From Pedobacter schmidteae (GTDB taxonomy: Bacteria; Bacteroidota; Bacteroidia; Sphingobacteriales; Sphingobacteriaceae), in contig NZ_LS999839.1 in the NCBI RefSeq assembly GCF_900564155.1, positions 741,097 through 805,096 on the forward strand: a DNA stretch of 64,000 nt, written 5' to 3'. The translations under genes were made by a program, and so were the position numbers. The notes beneath the pieces are model-generated. The model had not been told where the DNA came from and searched no databases. It saw only the letters and a program-made list of their open reading frames with translations. How positions within the stretch are numbered: the stretch's first letter is position 1; each line of letters begins with the position of its first letter. This document shows positions 45,110-52,718 of the stretch, one piece after another.

Positions 45110-45126
45110 TTTAACAAAATTTAACA
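45110..45126 (+). promoter_or_regulatory. Direct repeat TTTAACA-AAA-TTTAACA between kinase and divergent gene
   Basis: The 17-bp sequence differs from that at 38944-38960 by one base. A -7-like TATATTTA at 45148-45155 starts 22 bp after its end, the same distance as at the receptor gene, which points to the plus-strand gene at 45198 as a target. The kinase start at 45061 is 49 bp away on the other side, so autoregulation is also possible. Confidence 0.65.
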
Positions 45127-45197
45127 CGCCCGTGAAGCATTATGATTATATTTATAAGGCTTATCGTCGTGATTTAAAAACGATTGGCCACCAGCTT

Positions 45198-45923
45198 ATG
45201 AAGGCTTTTTTATTGCTCGTAATCACATTTGGCAGTATTTTCACGCTAAATGCACAAACTGCAGCTGTTACCGGGGCCTGGCAGCTTGTTGAAGGCGGAA
45301 AAACCCATCATCTGTTTTTAATGGATGGATTTTATTTTCATACGGTATCACAAGGCAATCAATTCATCATGACCCGTGGAGGTTTGTATGAATTGCAAGG
45401 TAACGAATTGAAATGCAGCCAACTGTTTAACAGTTCAGACTCATCAAGAGTGGGACAAAGCATGAACGTTCCTTTTGCTGTTTCAGCAACACAGCTTTCA
45501 GTCCATGTGCCCGAAGGTCGGGTGAGCTTTGACCGAATAGACGAAGGCAAAGCAGCCCTTGCTGGCGTATGGCGTATTACCGGACGAATGCAAGAAAACG
45601 GTAAGATCAGTCCAATACACCAGACAGGTACGCGGCAAACCTATAAATTGCTTACGGGCACCAAATTTCAGTGGGTAGCCATTGATCCGGCAAAGAAACA
45701 ATTTTCGGGCACCGGAGGTGGCAGCTATACGTTTAAAGATGGAAAATATATAGAAAACATTGAATTCTTTTCGAGGGACAATAGTCGTGTTGGCGCTTCA
45801 TTAAGCTTTGATGGTAAGCTGGAAGATGGCAACTGGCATCATAGTGGCTTAAGCAGCAAAGGGGCAAAAATTTATGAAGTATGGAGTAAGGTGACAGAAG
45901 CAGCACCGGCAACAGGTATGTAA
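45198..45923 (+). CDS. Secreted protein with internal duplication (unknown function)
   Basis: 241 residues from the ATG at 45198, which opens a signal peptide (MKAFLLLVITFGSIFTLNAQ). A GTG 22 codons upstream gives an N-terminus that does not look like a signal, and it sits only 5 bp past the operator. The mature part has two similar halves: one with GAWQLVEGG, GGLYELQG and SSRVGQ, the other with GVWRITGR, GGSYTFKD and NSRVGASLSF. The pattern suggests two lipocalin-like or NTF2-like beta units. I recognise no characterised family. It is probably in the regulon of the adjacent two-component system. Confidence 0.75.
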   Translation: MKAFLLLVITFGSIFTLNAQTAAVTGAWQLVEGGKTHHLFLMDGFYFHTVSQGNQFIMTRGGLYELQGNELKCSQLFNSSDSSRVGQSMNVPFAVSATQLSVHVPEGRVSFDRIDEGKAALAGVWRITGRMQENGKISPIHQTGTRQTYKLLTGTKFQWVAIDPAKKQFSGTGGGSYTFKDGKYIENIEFFSRDNSRVGASLSFDGKLEDGNWHHSGLSSKGAKIYEVWSKVTEAAPATGM

Positions 45924-45937
45924 TAGCCACCTGAGGC

Positions 45938-45965
45938 AAAAAAAAAGCCGGAAGGTATTTCCGGC
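45938..45965 (-). terminator. Intrinsic terminator of the DUF3127 gene
   Basis: Stem GCCGGAA / TTCCGGC (45947-45953 / 45959-45965) with a 5-nt loop, followed on the minus strand by nine or ten T. It serves the minus-strand gene ending at 45997 and lies between convergent genes. Confidence 0.75.
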
Positions 45966-45996
45966 AATTGGTCAATTTGTTTAATTAAAAAAGCTC

Positions 45997-46365
45997 TTAG
46001 AAAGGAAGATCGTCTTCCTCGCCTGGCGCGCTGTTTAAATCAGCTGGTGGCGCGTATGCTGGAGTAGAAGCTGCCGCTGCACCATTGGTTAGTGCATTGA
46101 TACGCCATACTACTAAACTGTTAAAATAAGATGTTTTTCCGGTTTTATCTGTCCAGGGACGACCGCGTAAATTGAATGAAACTTCTACATCATCACCTTG
46201 TTTCAAGCTATCAAATAAAGCTGTTTTATCTTGTAAAGCCTCAAACCTGATGTATTCAGGATAAGTAGGGTTTTCTGCATATTCTATAATCAGGTCTCTT
46301 TTTTTGAAAGTCTCGCTCACCTGCTGTAATGCACCGATTTCATGCACTTTTCCTTTTATTTCCAT
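45997..46365 (-). CDS. DUF3127 domain-containing protein
   Basis: 122 residues. An OB-like fold is suggested by the N-terminal KGKVHEIGALQQVSETFKKR and GDDVEVSFNLRGRPW, both typical of DUF3127. The C-terminal tail is acidic and ends DDLPF, the same kind of tail that single-stranded DNA-binding proteins use to recruit partners. A nucleic-acid-binding role is therefore likely but not shown. Confidence 0.85.
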   Translation of the reverse strand: MEIKGKVHEIGALQQVSETFKKRDLIIEYAENPTYPEYIRFEALQDKTALFDSLKQGDDVEVSFNLRGRPWTDKTGKTSYFNSLVVWRINALTNGAAAASTPAYAPPADLNSAPGEEDDLPF

Positions 46366-46437
46366 AACAAATACTCTTTTATTCTACTGAGAAGTTCAAA
46401 TCTCTATATTTTTATTGATAACTTCGCACAATAAATT

Positions 46438-47631
46438 ATGCAAGTTTTCCACACAAAAAGCAAGGTTATTATAACCTGCAATAAGCGCCTTTCTCCTTAT
46501 TTATCAGGAGAGGTTAAAGACCTGGGTTATGAAATTGTCAGAGATTTCCCGACAGGCCTGGAACTGAACATTACCTTATCGGAATGCATCAAGTTAAACC
46601 TGAATTTAAGGTGTGCCAGCCAGATTTTATACTGTCTGAAAAGTTTCAAGGCCAATAACCCTGAGGAATTGTATCGCGAAATGGTGGCGATGCCCTGGGA
46701 AGAGCTGATCGATTTTTCGGGCTATTTCTCGGTCACTTCAAATGTGGATAACCCAACTATCACTACGCCACTTTTTGCCAATTTAAAGGTAAAAGATGCC
46801 ATTGTGGATCGAATTAAAGAGAAAAAAGGAATCCGTCCGAATTCGGGGTCCGATGCCAATAAGGCGGTAGTGCATTTGTATTGGAAGGACAGCGAAGCGG
46901 ATATATTTCTTGACACCTCGGGCGAGACCCTGGCCAAACATGGCTATCGCAAAATTCCGGGTAAAGCCCCAATGCTGGAAGCGCTGGCAGCCGGAGTGGT
47001 ACTGAGCACAAAATGGGATCAAAAATCTCCTTTTGTAAATCCAATGTGCGGTTCAGGAACACTAGCCATTGAAGCAGCCCTGATTGCCACCAACCGTCGT
47101 CCCGGTCTTTTTAGGATGAACTACGGATTTATGCACATCATGGGCTATGATGAGCAGGTGTTTTTTGCAGAACGAAGAATATTAAAAGACCAGGTTATTA
47201 AAAACGTTGACCTGCAGATTATAGCCTCAGATATATCGGAAGATGCCGTAGATGTGAGCCGCAAAAATGCAAAAACAGCCGGTGTTGATACGTTGATTAA
47301 TTTTGAGGTGTGCGACTTTGCCGATACCCCGGTTCCGGAAGGAGGAAAAGGCGTGGTGGTATTTAATCCGGAATATGGAGAGCGCCTGGGTGTCCATTCT
47401 AAATTGGAAGCCACTTACAAACGCATGGGCGATTTTATGAAGCAAAACTGCAAGGGCTACTTTGGTTATATATTTACCGGAAATCCTGATCTGGCTAAGA
47501 AAATTGGTTTGAAGGCCGAACGCAAAGTGGAATTTTATAACGGTAAACTGGATTGCCGTATGCTGGAATACGAAATGTATGATGGTACACGCAGACCTGA
47601 AGGCGAAAGGCTGCCTAAACCGAGGGTATAA
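46438..47631 (+). CDS. THUMP-domain class I SAM-dependent RNA methyltransferase (RlmL-N/Trm14 type)
   Basis: 397 residues. A THUMP-like RNA-binding region covers about 1-165. The methyltransferase domain follows with NPMCGSGTLAIEAALIATNR (SAM-binding and family motif, about 200-220), IASDISEDAVDVSRKNAK (motif II acidic residue), and the catalytic NPxY-type VVFNPEYGERLG. Its relatives methylate 23S rRNA guanine 2445 (N2). Only the N-terminal half of E. coli RlmL is represented, as usual in Bacteroidota. Confidence 0.9.
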   Translation: MQVFHTKSKVIITCNKRLSPYLSGEVKDLGYEIVRDFPTGLELNITLSECIKLNLNLRCASQILYCLKSFKANNPEELYREMVAMPWEELIDFSGYFSVTSNVDNPTITTPLFANLKVKDAIVDRIKEKKGIRPNSGSDANKAVVHLYWKDSEADIFLDTSGETLAKHGYRKIPGKAPMLEALAAGVVLSTKWDQKSPFVNPMCGSGTLAIEAALIATNRRPGLFRMNYGFMHIMGYDEQVFFAERRILKDQVIKNVDLQIIASDISEDAVDVSRKNAKTAGVDTLINFEVCDFADTPVPEGGKGVVVFNPEYGERLGVHSKLEATYKRMGDFMKQNCKGYFGYIFTGNPDLAKKIGLKAERKVEFYNGKLDCRMLEYEMYDGTRRPEGERLPKPRV

Positions 47632-47647
47632 TACATCATCTTAACTT

Positions 47648-48289
47648 ATGAATACAATAATTGACCTGACTATACAGTTTGTAAAAAAAACTTTGGCTGA
47701 TGCAGAAGCCGGCCATGACTGGTTTCATATTGAACGGGTTTATAAAAATGCCATGGACATCAACCAACAGGAAAAGGGCGACGAGCTGATTGTTGCGCTG
47801 GCGGCCCTGTTGCACGATATTGCAGATGCCAAATTTAACAATGGAGATGAAGAGATAGGCCCCAGAATTGCAGGTGATTTTTTAGCTTCCATTAATCTGG
47901 AGCCCACCATTATTGAACATGTTCAACAAATCATCAGAAATTTGAGCTACAAGGCCAGTCTGGGCGTGGTAACTTTCAGATCGAAAGAACTGGATGTAGT
48001 ACAGGATGCGGATAGATTGGATGCTATTGGCGCAATTGGCATAGCCCGGGCATTTACTTACGGAGGATACAAAAACAGGGTACTGTATGACCCGGAAATT
48101 CAGCCTAACCTGAACATGAGCAAGGAAGAGTACAAAAACTCAAAGGCCCCAACAATTAACCATTTTTACGAGAAACTTTTACGGCTCAAAGACCTTATGA
48201 AGACTTCGGAGGGTAAAAAAATTGCACAGGAACGTCATGATTTTATGCTGGTTTACCTGGAGCAGTTTTATTCGGAAGTAGGTGCCTAA
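47648..48289 (+). CDS. HD domain-containing protein (predicted phosphohydrolase)
   Basis: 213 residues. Metal ligands of the HD fold are visible: His27 in HDWFHIERV, the HD pair at 56-57 in ALLHDIADAKF, and the distal Asp in QDADRLDAIGAIG. It resembles the YedJ/YpgQ group of nucleotide phosphohydrolases. It lies 16 bp after the methyltransferase gene. Confidence 0.9.
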   Translation: MNTIIDLTIQFVKKTLADAEAGHDWFHIERVYKNAMDINQQEKGDELIVALAALLHDIADAKFNNGDEEIGPRIAGDFLASINLEPTIIEHVQQIIRNLSYKASLGVVTFRSKELDVVQDADRLDAIGAIGIARAFTYGGYKNRVLYDPEIQPNLNMSKEEYKNSKAPTINHFYEKLLRLKDLMKTSEGKKIAQERHDFMLVYLEQFYSEVGA

Positions 48290-48363
48290 AATTGATAAAT
48301 AATAAATCCTCAATTCACACACAATTTAAATTTATCTTGTAAATTGCCTTTGTCATTGACGAA

Positions 48364-48423
48364 GCTATCCGAAAAGGTATATTTTGCATTTTAATTACTG
48401 TACCTTTTCGAAGATCAGATAGC
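48364..48423. repeat. Imperfect inverted repeat (REP-like hairpin) before phoR
   Basis: Arms GCTATC-CGAAAAGGTA (48364-48379) pair with TACCTTTTCG (48401-48410) and GATAGC (48418-48423), leaving 7 unpaired bases on the right arm and a 21-nt loop. It lies in the 220-bp intergenic stretch 48290-48509, which ends in the 32-bp repeat at 48478. Confidence 0.6.
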
Positions 48424-48477
48424 GATCGCCTTAAGATCCTGAAATAAACGGCATAGCCCTCTTGAAGACAAAATTCA

Positions 48478-48509
48478 ATAGAAGCTACTGAAAAATTCAG
48501 GATGACGAA
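48478..48509 (+). repeat. 32-bp inverted repeat, left copy (REP-like)
   Basis: Perfectly complementary to 51384-51415. It contains the small palindrome CTGAA-AAA-TTCAG and ends GGATGACGAA, directly abutting the ATG at 48510. The embedded AGGA at 48499-48502 is 7 nt before that ATG, so the repeat appears to supply a ribosome binding site. Confidence 0.9.
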
Positions 48510-49556
48510 ATGCATAATTATAATACAGGGATGAAATTAAGTGTTTTGGTATTAATTGCTGCGTTTGCAGTAGGTCTTTCAATTGGTCTGGTAAATTTCT
48601 ATTTCCAGAAAGACTGGTATTTTATGATGATTTCCTTTGTGGTTACATTTATCACCAGTTTTATTGTTTTTTATTATTTGCTGGAAAAATACATCTACTC
48701 AAAAATAGTGTTGATCTATAAAATGATCCACAATTTAAAACTGGGCAAAGATCTGAAAGATGCACTTGGCGAATATGTAAGCTCGGACCCTATAAACGAT
48801 GTGGAACACGAAGTAAAGGAATGGGCTGGCGCAAAGAAAAAGGAAATTGAGATGCTGAAAAAGCAGGAGCAATTTAGGCGGGAGTTTCTCTCAAACGTAT
48901 CTCATGAGTTTAAAACACCCTTGTTTGCCATACAGGGCTATATTGAAACCTTACAGGATTGCCTGGTTGATGATCCGGAAACGGCTGCTAAATTTTTAGA
49001 AAAAGCCGAAAAAAATGTAGAAAGATTGAGCTATCTGATTAATGACCTGGACTCTATTTCCAAACTGGAAACCGGTGAAATTCCAATTAACTATGAACGT
49101 TTTGATTTTGTTCCCCTGGCTCGAGAAGTAATGGAGGGTTTGGAAGATACTGCGAACAAAAGAAATATAAAACTCTCTTTTAAAGACAAATACACCCACC
49201 CCGCCTTTGTAAGGGCCGATCGGGAAAAAATCAGACAGGTATTGATCAATCTGGTTCATAATTCTTTAAAATATGGCAGGGAGCATGGATCTACCGCGAT
49301 AAAAATTTTTGAACTTCACGATCAATATCTTATTGAGGTAACAGATGATGGCATTGGTATTGACGAAAAGCACCTGGCACGCCTGTTTGAACGTTTTTAC
49401 AGAATAGACTCGCACCGATCGAGAGAAGAAGGGGGAACCGGTCTTGGGTTGGCCATTGTAAAACACATTTTAGAGGCCCACGAACAGATTATATCGGTAA
49501 GGAGTACTTTACAAATTGGAACTACCTTTGCCTTTACTCTTGAAAAGATTGGCTAA
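48510..49556 (+). CDS. phoR: Sensor histidine kinase, PhoR-like
   Basis: 348 residues from the ATG at 48510 (341 from ATG 48531). Two helices lie at about 9-28 and 36-55 with almost no periplasmic loop, followed by a linker. HisKA contains NVSHEFKTPLFAIQGYIET, and the ATPase domain NLVHNSLKYG and EEGGTGLGLAIVKHILEAH. This is the layout of the PhoR group of phosphate-sensing kinases. The next genes are the PhoU-like DUF47 protein and the PiT transporter, in favour of a phosphate role. No response regulator is adjacent. Confidence 0.85.
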   Translation: MHNYNTGMKLSVLVLIAAFAVGLSIGLVNFYFQKDWYFMMISFVVTFITSFIVFYYLLEKYIYSKIVLIYKMIHNLKLGKDLKDALGEYVSSDPINDVEHEVKEWAGAKKKEIEMLKKQEQFRREFLSNVSHEFKTPLFAIQGYIETLQDCLVDDPETAAKFLEKAEKNVERLSYLINDLDSISKLETGEIPINYERFDFVPLAREVMEGLEDTANKRNIKLSFKDKYTHPAFVRADREKIRQVLINLVHNSLKYGREHGSTAIKIFELHDQYLIEVTDDGIGIDEKHLARLFERFYRIDSHRSREEGGTGLGLAIVKHILEAHEQIISVRSTLQIGTTFAFTLEKIG

Positions 49557-49582
49557 CAGTTGCTTCTATTTGAAAAAATAAC

Positions 49583-49623
49583 TTAACACTTAACACTAAC
49601 TTAACATTACACTCATACTTTTG
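49583..49623 (+). promoter_or_regulatory. Promoter of DUF47-pit with three TTAACA repeats
   Basis: TTAACA at 49583-49588, 49590-49595 and 49601-49606. The last two are 11 bp apart, the period of PhoB/PhoP boxes. An exact -7 element TACTTTTG lies at 49616-49623, 19 nt before the ATG at 49643. It is a candidate Pho box, though spacings are irregular. Confidence 0.5.
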
Positions 49624-49642
49624 CATCATATTTTAAATTAAT

Positions 49643-50284
49643 ATGAACAGCATTTTTAAGTTCTTTACCCCGAAAGACAAGAAATTTCAGCCCCTGTTTG
49701 AGCAGGCAGGAAGCAATGTATTAAAAATCTCTCAAGCTTTATTGCTTGCACTTAGTGCAACCGATATGGAAAAAAGAAAAGAATACATTAAAGAAGTGGA
49801 ACGTTTGGAGCATGTTGGCGACGACATTACACATTCTATTTTTCTGGAATTGAGTAAAAACTTTATCACCCCGTTTGACAGGGAAGATATTCATGCACTG
49901 GCTAGCGCCGTTGACGACATTGCAGATTATATTCATGCTTCGGCCAGCAATATTGAGCTGTACAATGTAACCAGCATTGCTGACGCGATGATTAAACTTG
50001 CTGAGCTACTGGTAGAAATGTGTACCGATCTGGAAAAAGCGATCAAAGAATTGAGAAGCTTTAAAAATATCCGTGTGATTGCGGATGCTTGTGTACGCAT
50101 CAACAGCGGAGAAAATCAGGCCGACTATGTTTGTAACCTTGCAATTGCGCGCTTGTTTGAATTTGAGACCAATGCCATTGAACTGATCAAACAAAAAGAA
50201 GTACTGCAGACCTTAGAACTGGCTACAGACAAATGTGAAGATGCAGCCAATGTGCTGGAATCTATTTTGGTGAAGAATGCTTAA
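49643..50284 (+). CDS. DUF47 (PhoU-like) protein, PiT accessory
   Basis: 213 residues, all-helical, with the PhoU-like repeats LEHVGDDITHSIFLELSKNF and AVDDIADYIHASASNIELY carrying ExxxD-type metal motifs. DUF47 proteins are regularly encoded directly upstream of PiT transporters and modulate phosphate uptake. It starts 87 bp after phoR and 12 bp before the transporter gene. Confidence 0.93.
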   Translation: MNSIFKFFTPKDKKFQPLFEQAGSNVLKISQALLLALSATDMEKRKEYIKEVERLEHVGDDITHSIFLELSKNFITPFDREDIHALASAVDDIADYIHASASNIELYNVTSIADAMIKLAELLVEMCTDLEKAIKELRSFKNIRVIADACVRINSGENQADYVCNLAIARLFEFETNAIELIKQKEVLQTLELATDKCEDAANVLESILVKNA

Positions 50285-50296
50285 ACCTTTAAAAAA

Positions 50297-51313
50297 ATGG
50301 TAACTACTTTTACTTTACTGGTTATAGTAATCGTATTGGCTATTGCCTTCGATTACATAAACGGCTTTCACGATGCAGCAAACTCTATTGCAACTATTGT
50401 ATCCACAAAAGTACTTTCTCCTTTTCAGGCCGTACTATGGGCAGCAGTGTTCAATTTTGCTGCATATTTTTATTTCACCGATCACAAAGTTGCCAACACT
50501 ATTGCTAAAACCGTAGTAGAAAACTTTATTACACTTGAAGTTATATTGGCTGGCTTACTGGCGGCTATTACATGGAACTTGTTTACCTGGTGGTTTGGTA
50601 TTCCATCCAGTTCATCGCATACCCTTATTGGTGGTTTTGCAGGAGCAGGCATGGCAAAAGCCGCATCCCTGGGTGCTGGCGTAATGTCGGCCATCAACCT
50701 TGCACCGATACTAAAAGTAGTAGCATTTATTGTATTGGCCCCTGTCATTGGTATGGTTATATCTGTGATTATTTCCATTATCATTCTTCACATTTCGAAA
50801 AACGCCCGACCTACGGTAGCAGAGAAGTGGTTTAAGCGTCTTCAGCTGATATCATCTGCAGCCTTAAGCTTTACTCACGGTGGTAATGATGCGCAGAAAG
50901 TAATGGGGATCATCTATGTTGCTATGGTCGCGGGTCAGCAATTAAATAGTGGTGACCCTATGCCGGAGTGGGTTCCTATTTCCTGTTATGCAGCCATTGC
51001 CTTAGGTACCATGAGTGGCGGATGGAAGATTGTAAAAACGATGGGTTCAAAGATTACAAAAGTAAATGCCTTTGAAGGTGTTGCTGCTGAATCGGCAGGT
51101 GCAGTAACATTGGGTATCACCGAGCACTTTGGTATCCCGGTTTCTACTACACATACCATTACCGGTTCTATTGTTGGGGTTGGTTTGTTAAAAAGGGTTT
51201 CAGCTGTACGTTGGGGTGTTACCGTTAGTTTGCTATGGGCCTGGGTTTTAACGATTCCAGTTTCGGCAACACTTGCAGCTATCGTTTTCAGCATTATCCA
51301 CCTTTTCTTTTAA
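50297..51313 (+). CDS. PiT-family inorganic phosphate transporter
   Basis: 338 residues, about nine to ten helices. Both halves carry the PiT signature: near the N-terminus IAFDYINGFHDAANSIATIV, and in the second half LSFTHGGNDAQKVMG, plus repeated GIPxSxxHT motifs (FGIPSSSSHTLIGG and FGIPVSTTHTITGS). Low-affinity, ion-coupled phosphate import across the inner membrane. It ends the three-gene block between the 32-bp inverted repeats. Confidence 0.95.
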   Translation: MVTTFTLLVIVIVLAIAFDYINGFHDAANSIATIVSTKVLSPFQAVLWAAVFNFAAYFYFTDHKVANTIAKTVVENFITLEVILAGLLAAITWNLFTWWFGIPSSSSHTLIGGFAGAGMAKAASLGAGVMSAINLAPILKVVAFIVLAPVIGMVISVIISIIILHISKNARPTVAEKWFKRLQLISSAALSFTHGGNDAQKVMGIIYVAMVAGQQLNSGDPMPEWVPISCYAAIALGTMSGGWKIVKTMGSKITKVNAFEGVAAESAGAVTLGITEHFGIPVSTTHTITGSIVGVGLLKRVSAVRWGVTVSLLWAWVLTIPVSATLAAIVFSIIHLFF

Positions 51314-51336
51314 TCGTTAAGGTATATATACTCTTA

Positions 51337-51376
51337 AAAAAGGGGTTGTATCATAAATTTGATACAACCCCTTTTT
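51337..51376. terminator. Bidirectional terminator after the PiT gene
   Basis: A 17-bp perfect stem, AAAAAGGGGTTGTATCA (51337-51353) / TGATACAACCCCTTTTT (51360-51376), with a 6-nt loop. A-run before and T-run after allow use on both strands. It lies between convergent genes. Confidence 0.88.
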
Positions 51377-51383
51377 TATACTA

Positions 51384-51415
51384 TTCGTCATCCTGAATTT
51401 TTCAGTAGCTTCTAT
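51384..51415 (-). repeat. 32-bp inverted repeat, right copy (REP-like)
   Basis: Perfect reverse complement of 48478-48509. It lies between the terminator and the stop codon of the anti-sigma-like gene, 4 bp from the latter. Together with the left copy it brackets 2.9 kb carrying phoR, DUF47 and pit. Confidence 0.9.
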
Positions 51416-51419
51416 CCTC

Positions 51420-52718
51420 TTAGAAATCTATTTTAAAGGTCATTCTGCTATTGGCCTTCCCAGGTTTTTCCCACTTCGGCCCATTGATCATTAAGCGGAT
51501 CGCCTCCTGTTCGTACTGCTCGTCGGCAGGCTGTATAATTTTGATGTCTGTCGGACTTCCGTTCTTTTCAATTCTAAAGCTAAGCTCAACAGTTTGTCCT
51601 ACCTTTTTATCCTTTGCAAAACTATTGTTGGTATTGATGTATTCAAATAGCTTGTCCCAGCCCCCAACCGGATTAGAAACCATAGGTGCTTTATTCGGCA
51701 ATGAGCTAATTCCCCTGATCTTAGCTCCCGCAACCTGTCTGTTCATTGTTTTATTAAACGTATCTGCAGTACTTACTTCTTTTTTCTTAGCTACGCCATG
51801 ACCTGCCACCACCACTTCATTTAAGACTGAGTTATCGGGTACCAAAGACACATTTATAGGCTGATTTGCTTTTGCGAATAGCTCCGTTGCCTTAAATCCA
51901 ATAGAATTAACACTAATCTTTCCCTCTTTAACAGAAGTGTCGGCATTGATCTTAAACTCGCCGTTAACGTCGGTTACAGCAATTAAATTAGTCCCATCTA
52001 CACGCACAGAGGCCCCGGGCAGCGGTTTTCCGTCGTCTTGAGCTACCACTTTTCCACTTAAGACATTTACAACACCCTGGGCTGTTACTAAACTAACTGA
52101 TGCCGTAATGTTTTGCTTCTTTTGGGCCGCATAACCAACCACAGCAATCTCATCTAGCTGCTGGGGTGCAGCCTGTGGAAAAGGCATTTCCTTTTTAGCG
52201 CTCACCCTCGTCGCATAGCTATTTGTTTTTGCAGCCTTAACGGCCCGCTCAACCTCTTTTTCCCTTATAACATCGGCCGATTCACTGGCGACAACCGGCG
52301 CAGCCTGAATGGTAGCAGCGGGACTGTCATCAGCTACCGGAGTTTTTGGAGCGATATTTACCTCCACCTTTTTGGCCCTGCCCGCCAATTCCTTCTGATG
52401 GTTATTTTCACGCATCCAGAACATGATACTTACAGCAACAAACATCACCGCTGCAGTCGCCGCGATACTTAAACGCTGCCAGGTAATCACGGAGGTTTTC
52501 TTCACACTTTCATGTTCGGCAATCCGCTCATGCAATTGTTTCTGAAGCAGCGACAAAGAGTGCAATGAGCGTTTGGGCGACTCGCTTAAACCCGCCAACG
52601 CTTCGGCCACAAAAGGATCATCCAGCGCTTCGCGCTCCACCCTGTTCATGGTTTTAGCATCCAGTTTACCATCAAGGTAATCCTCTAAAACACCTATATC
52701 TAGCCAATCTTTATTCAC
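51420..52718 (-). CDS. Anti-sigma-like membrane protein with regulatory and TonB C-terminal domains
   Basis: 432 residues. The cytoplasmic N-terminus (1-78) begins LEDYLDGKLDAKTMNRVE, like anti-sigma domains. The membrane helix is about 82-101. A linker is followed by a carboxypeptidase-regulatory Ig-like domain (about 218-300, GKVVAQDDGKPLPGASVRV) and a TonB_C domain (about 350-432). Two short stretches, IAVVGYAAQKKQNITASVS (191-209) and EVVVAGHGVAKKKEVS (301-316), look like the VVGYG-KK signature of SusC receptors. The start overlaps the ECF sigma gene by 8 bp, so it probably controls that factor. Confidence 0.8.
   Translation of the reverse strand: MNKDWLDIGVLEDYLDGKLDAKTMNRVEREALDDPFVAEALAGLSESPKRSLHSLSLLQKQLHERIAEHESVKKTSVITWQRLSIAATAAVMFVAVSIMFWMRENNHQKELAGRAKKVEVNIAPKTPVADDSPAATIQAAPVVASESADVIREKEVERAVKAAKTNSYATRVSAKKEMPFPQAAPQQLDEIAVVGYAAQKKQNITASVSLVTAQGVVNVLSGKVVAQDDGKPLPGASVRVDGTNLIAVTDVNGEFKINADTSVKEGKISVNSIGFKATELFAKANQPINVSLVPDNSVLNEVVVAGHGVAKKKEVSTADTFNKTMNRQVAGAKIRGISSLPNKAPMVSNPVGGWDKLFEYINTNNSFAKDKKVGQTVELSFRIEKNGSPTDIKIIQPADEQYEQEAIRLMINGPKWEKPGKANSRMTFKIDF

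Noticed and set aside
45132..45197. Longer GTG-initiated version of the duplicated secreted protein
   Set aside because: It adds 22 residues without signal character and would place the start 5 bp past the TTTAACA repeats; ATG 45198 gives a proper signal peptide.
48422..48429. GCGATCGC palindrome (HIP1-like)
   Set aside because: A single 8-bp occurrence; HIP1 is a cyanobacterial feature and chance is sufficient here.
49583..49606. Inclusion of the pit promoter repeats in the TTTAACA-N3-TTTAACA regulon
   Set aside because: Spacings are 7 and 11 bp and the leading T differs; I treat it as a separate candidate Pho box.
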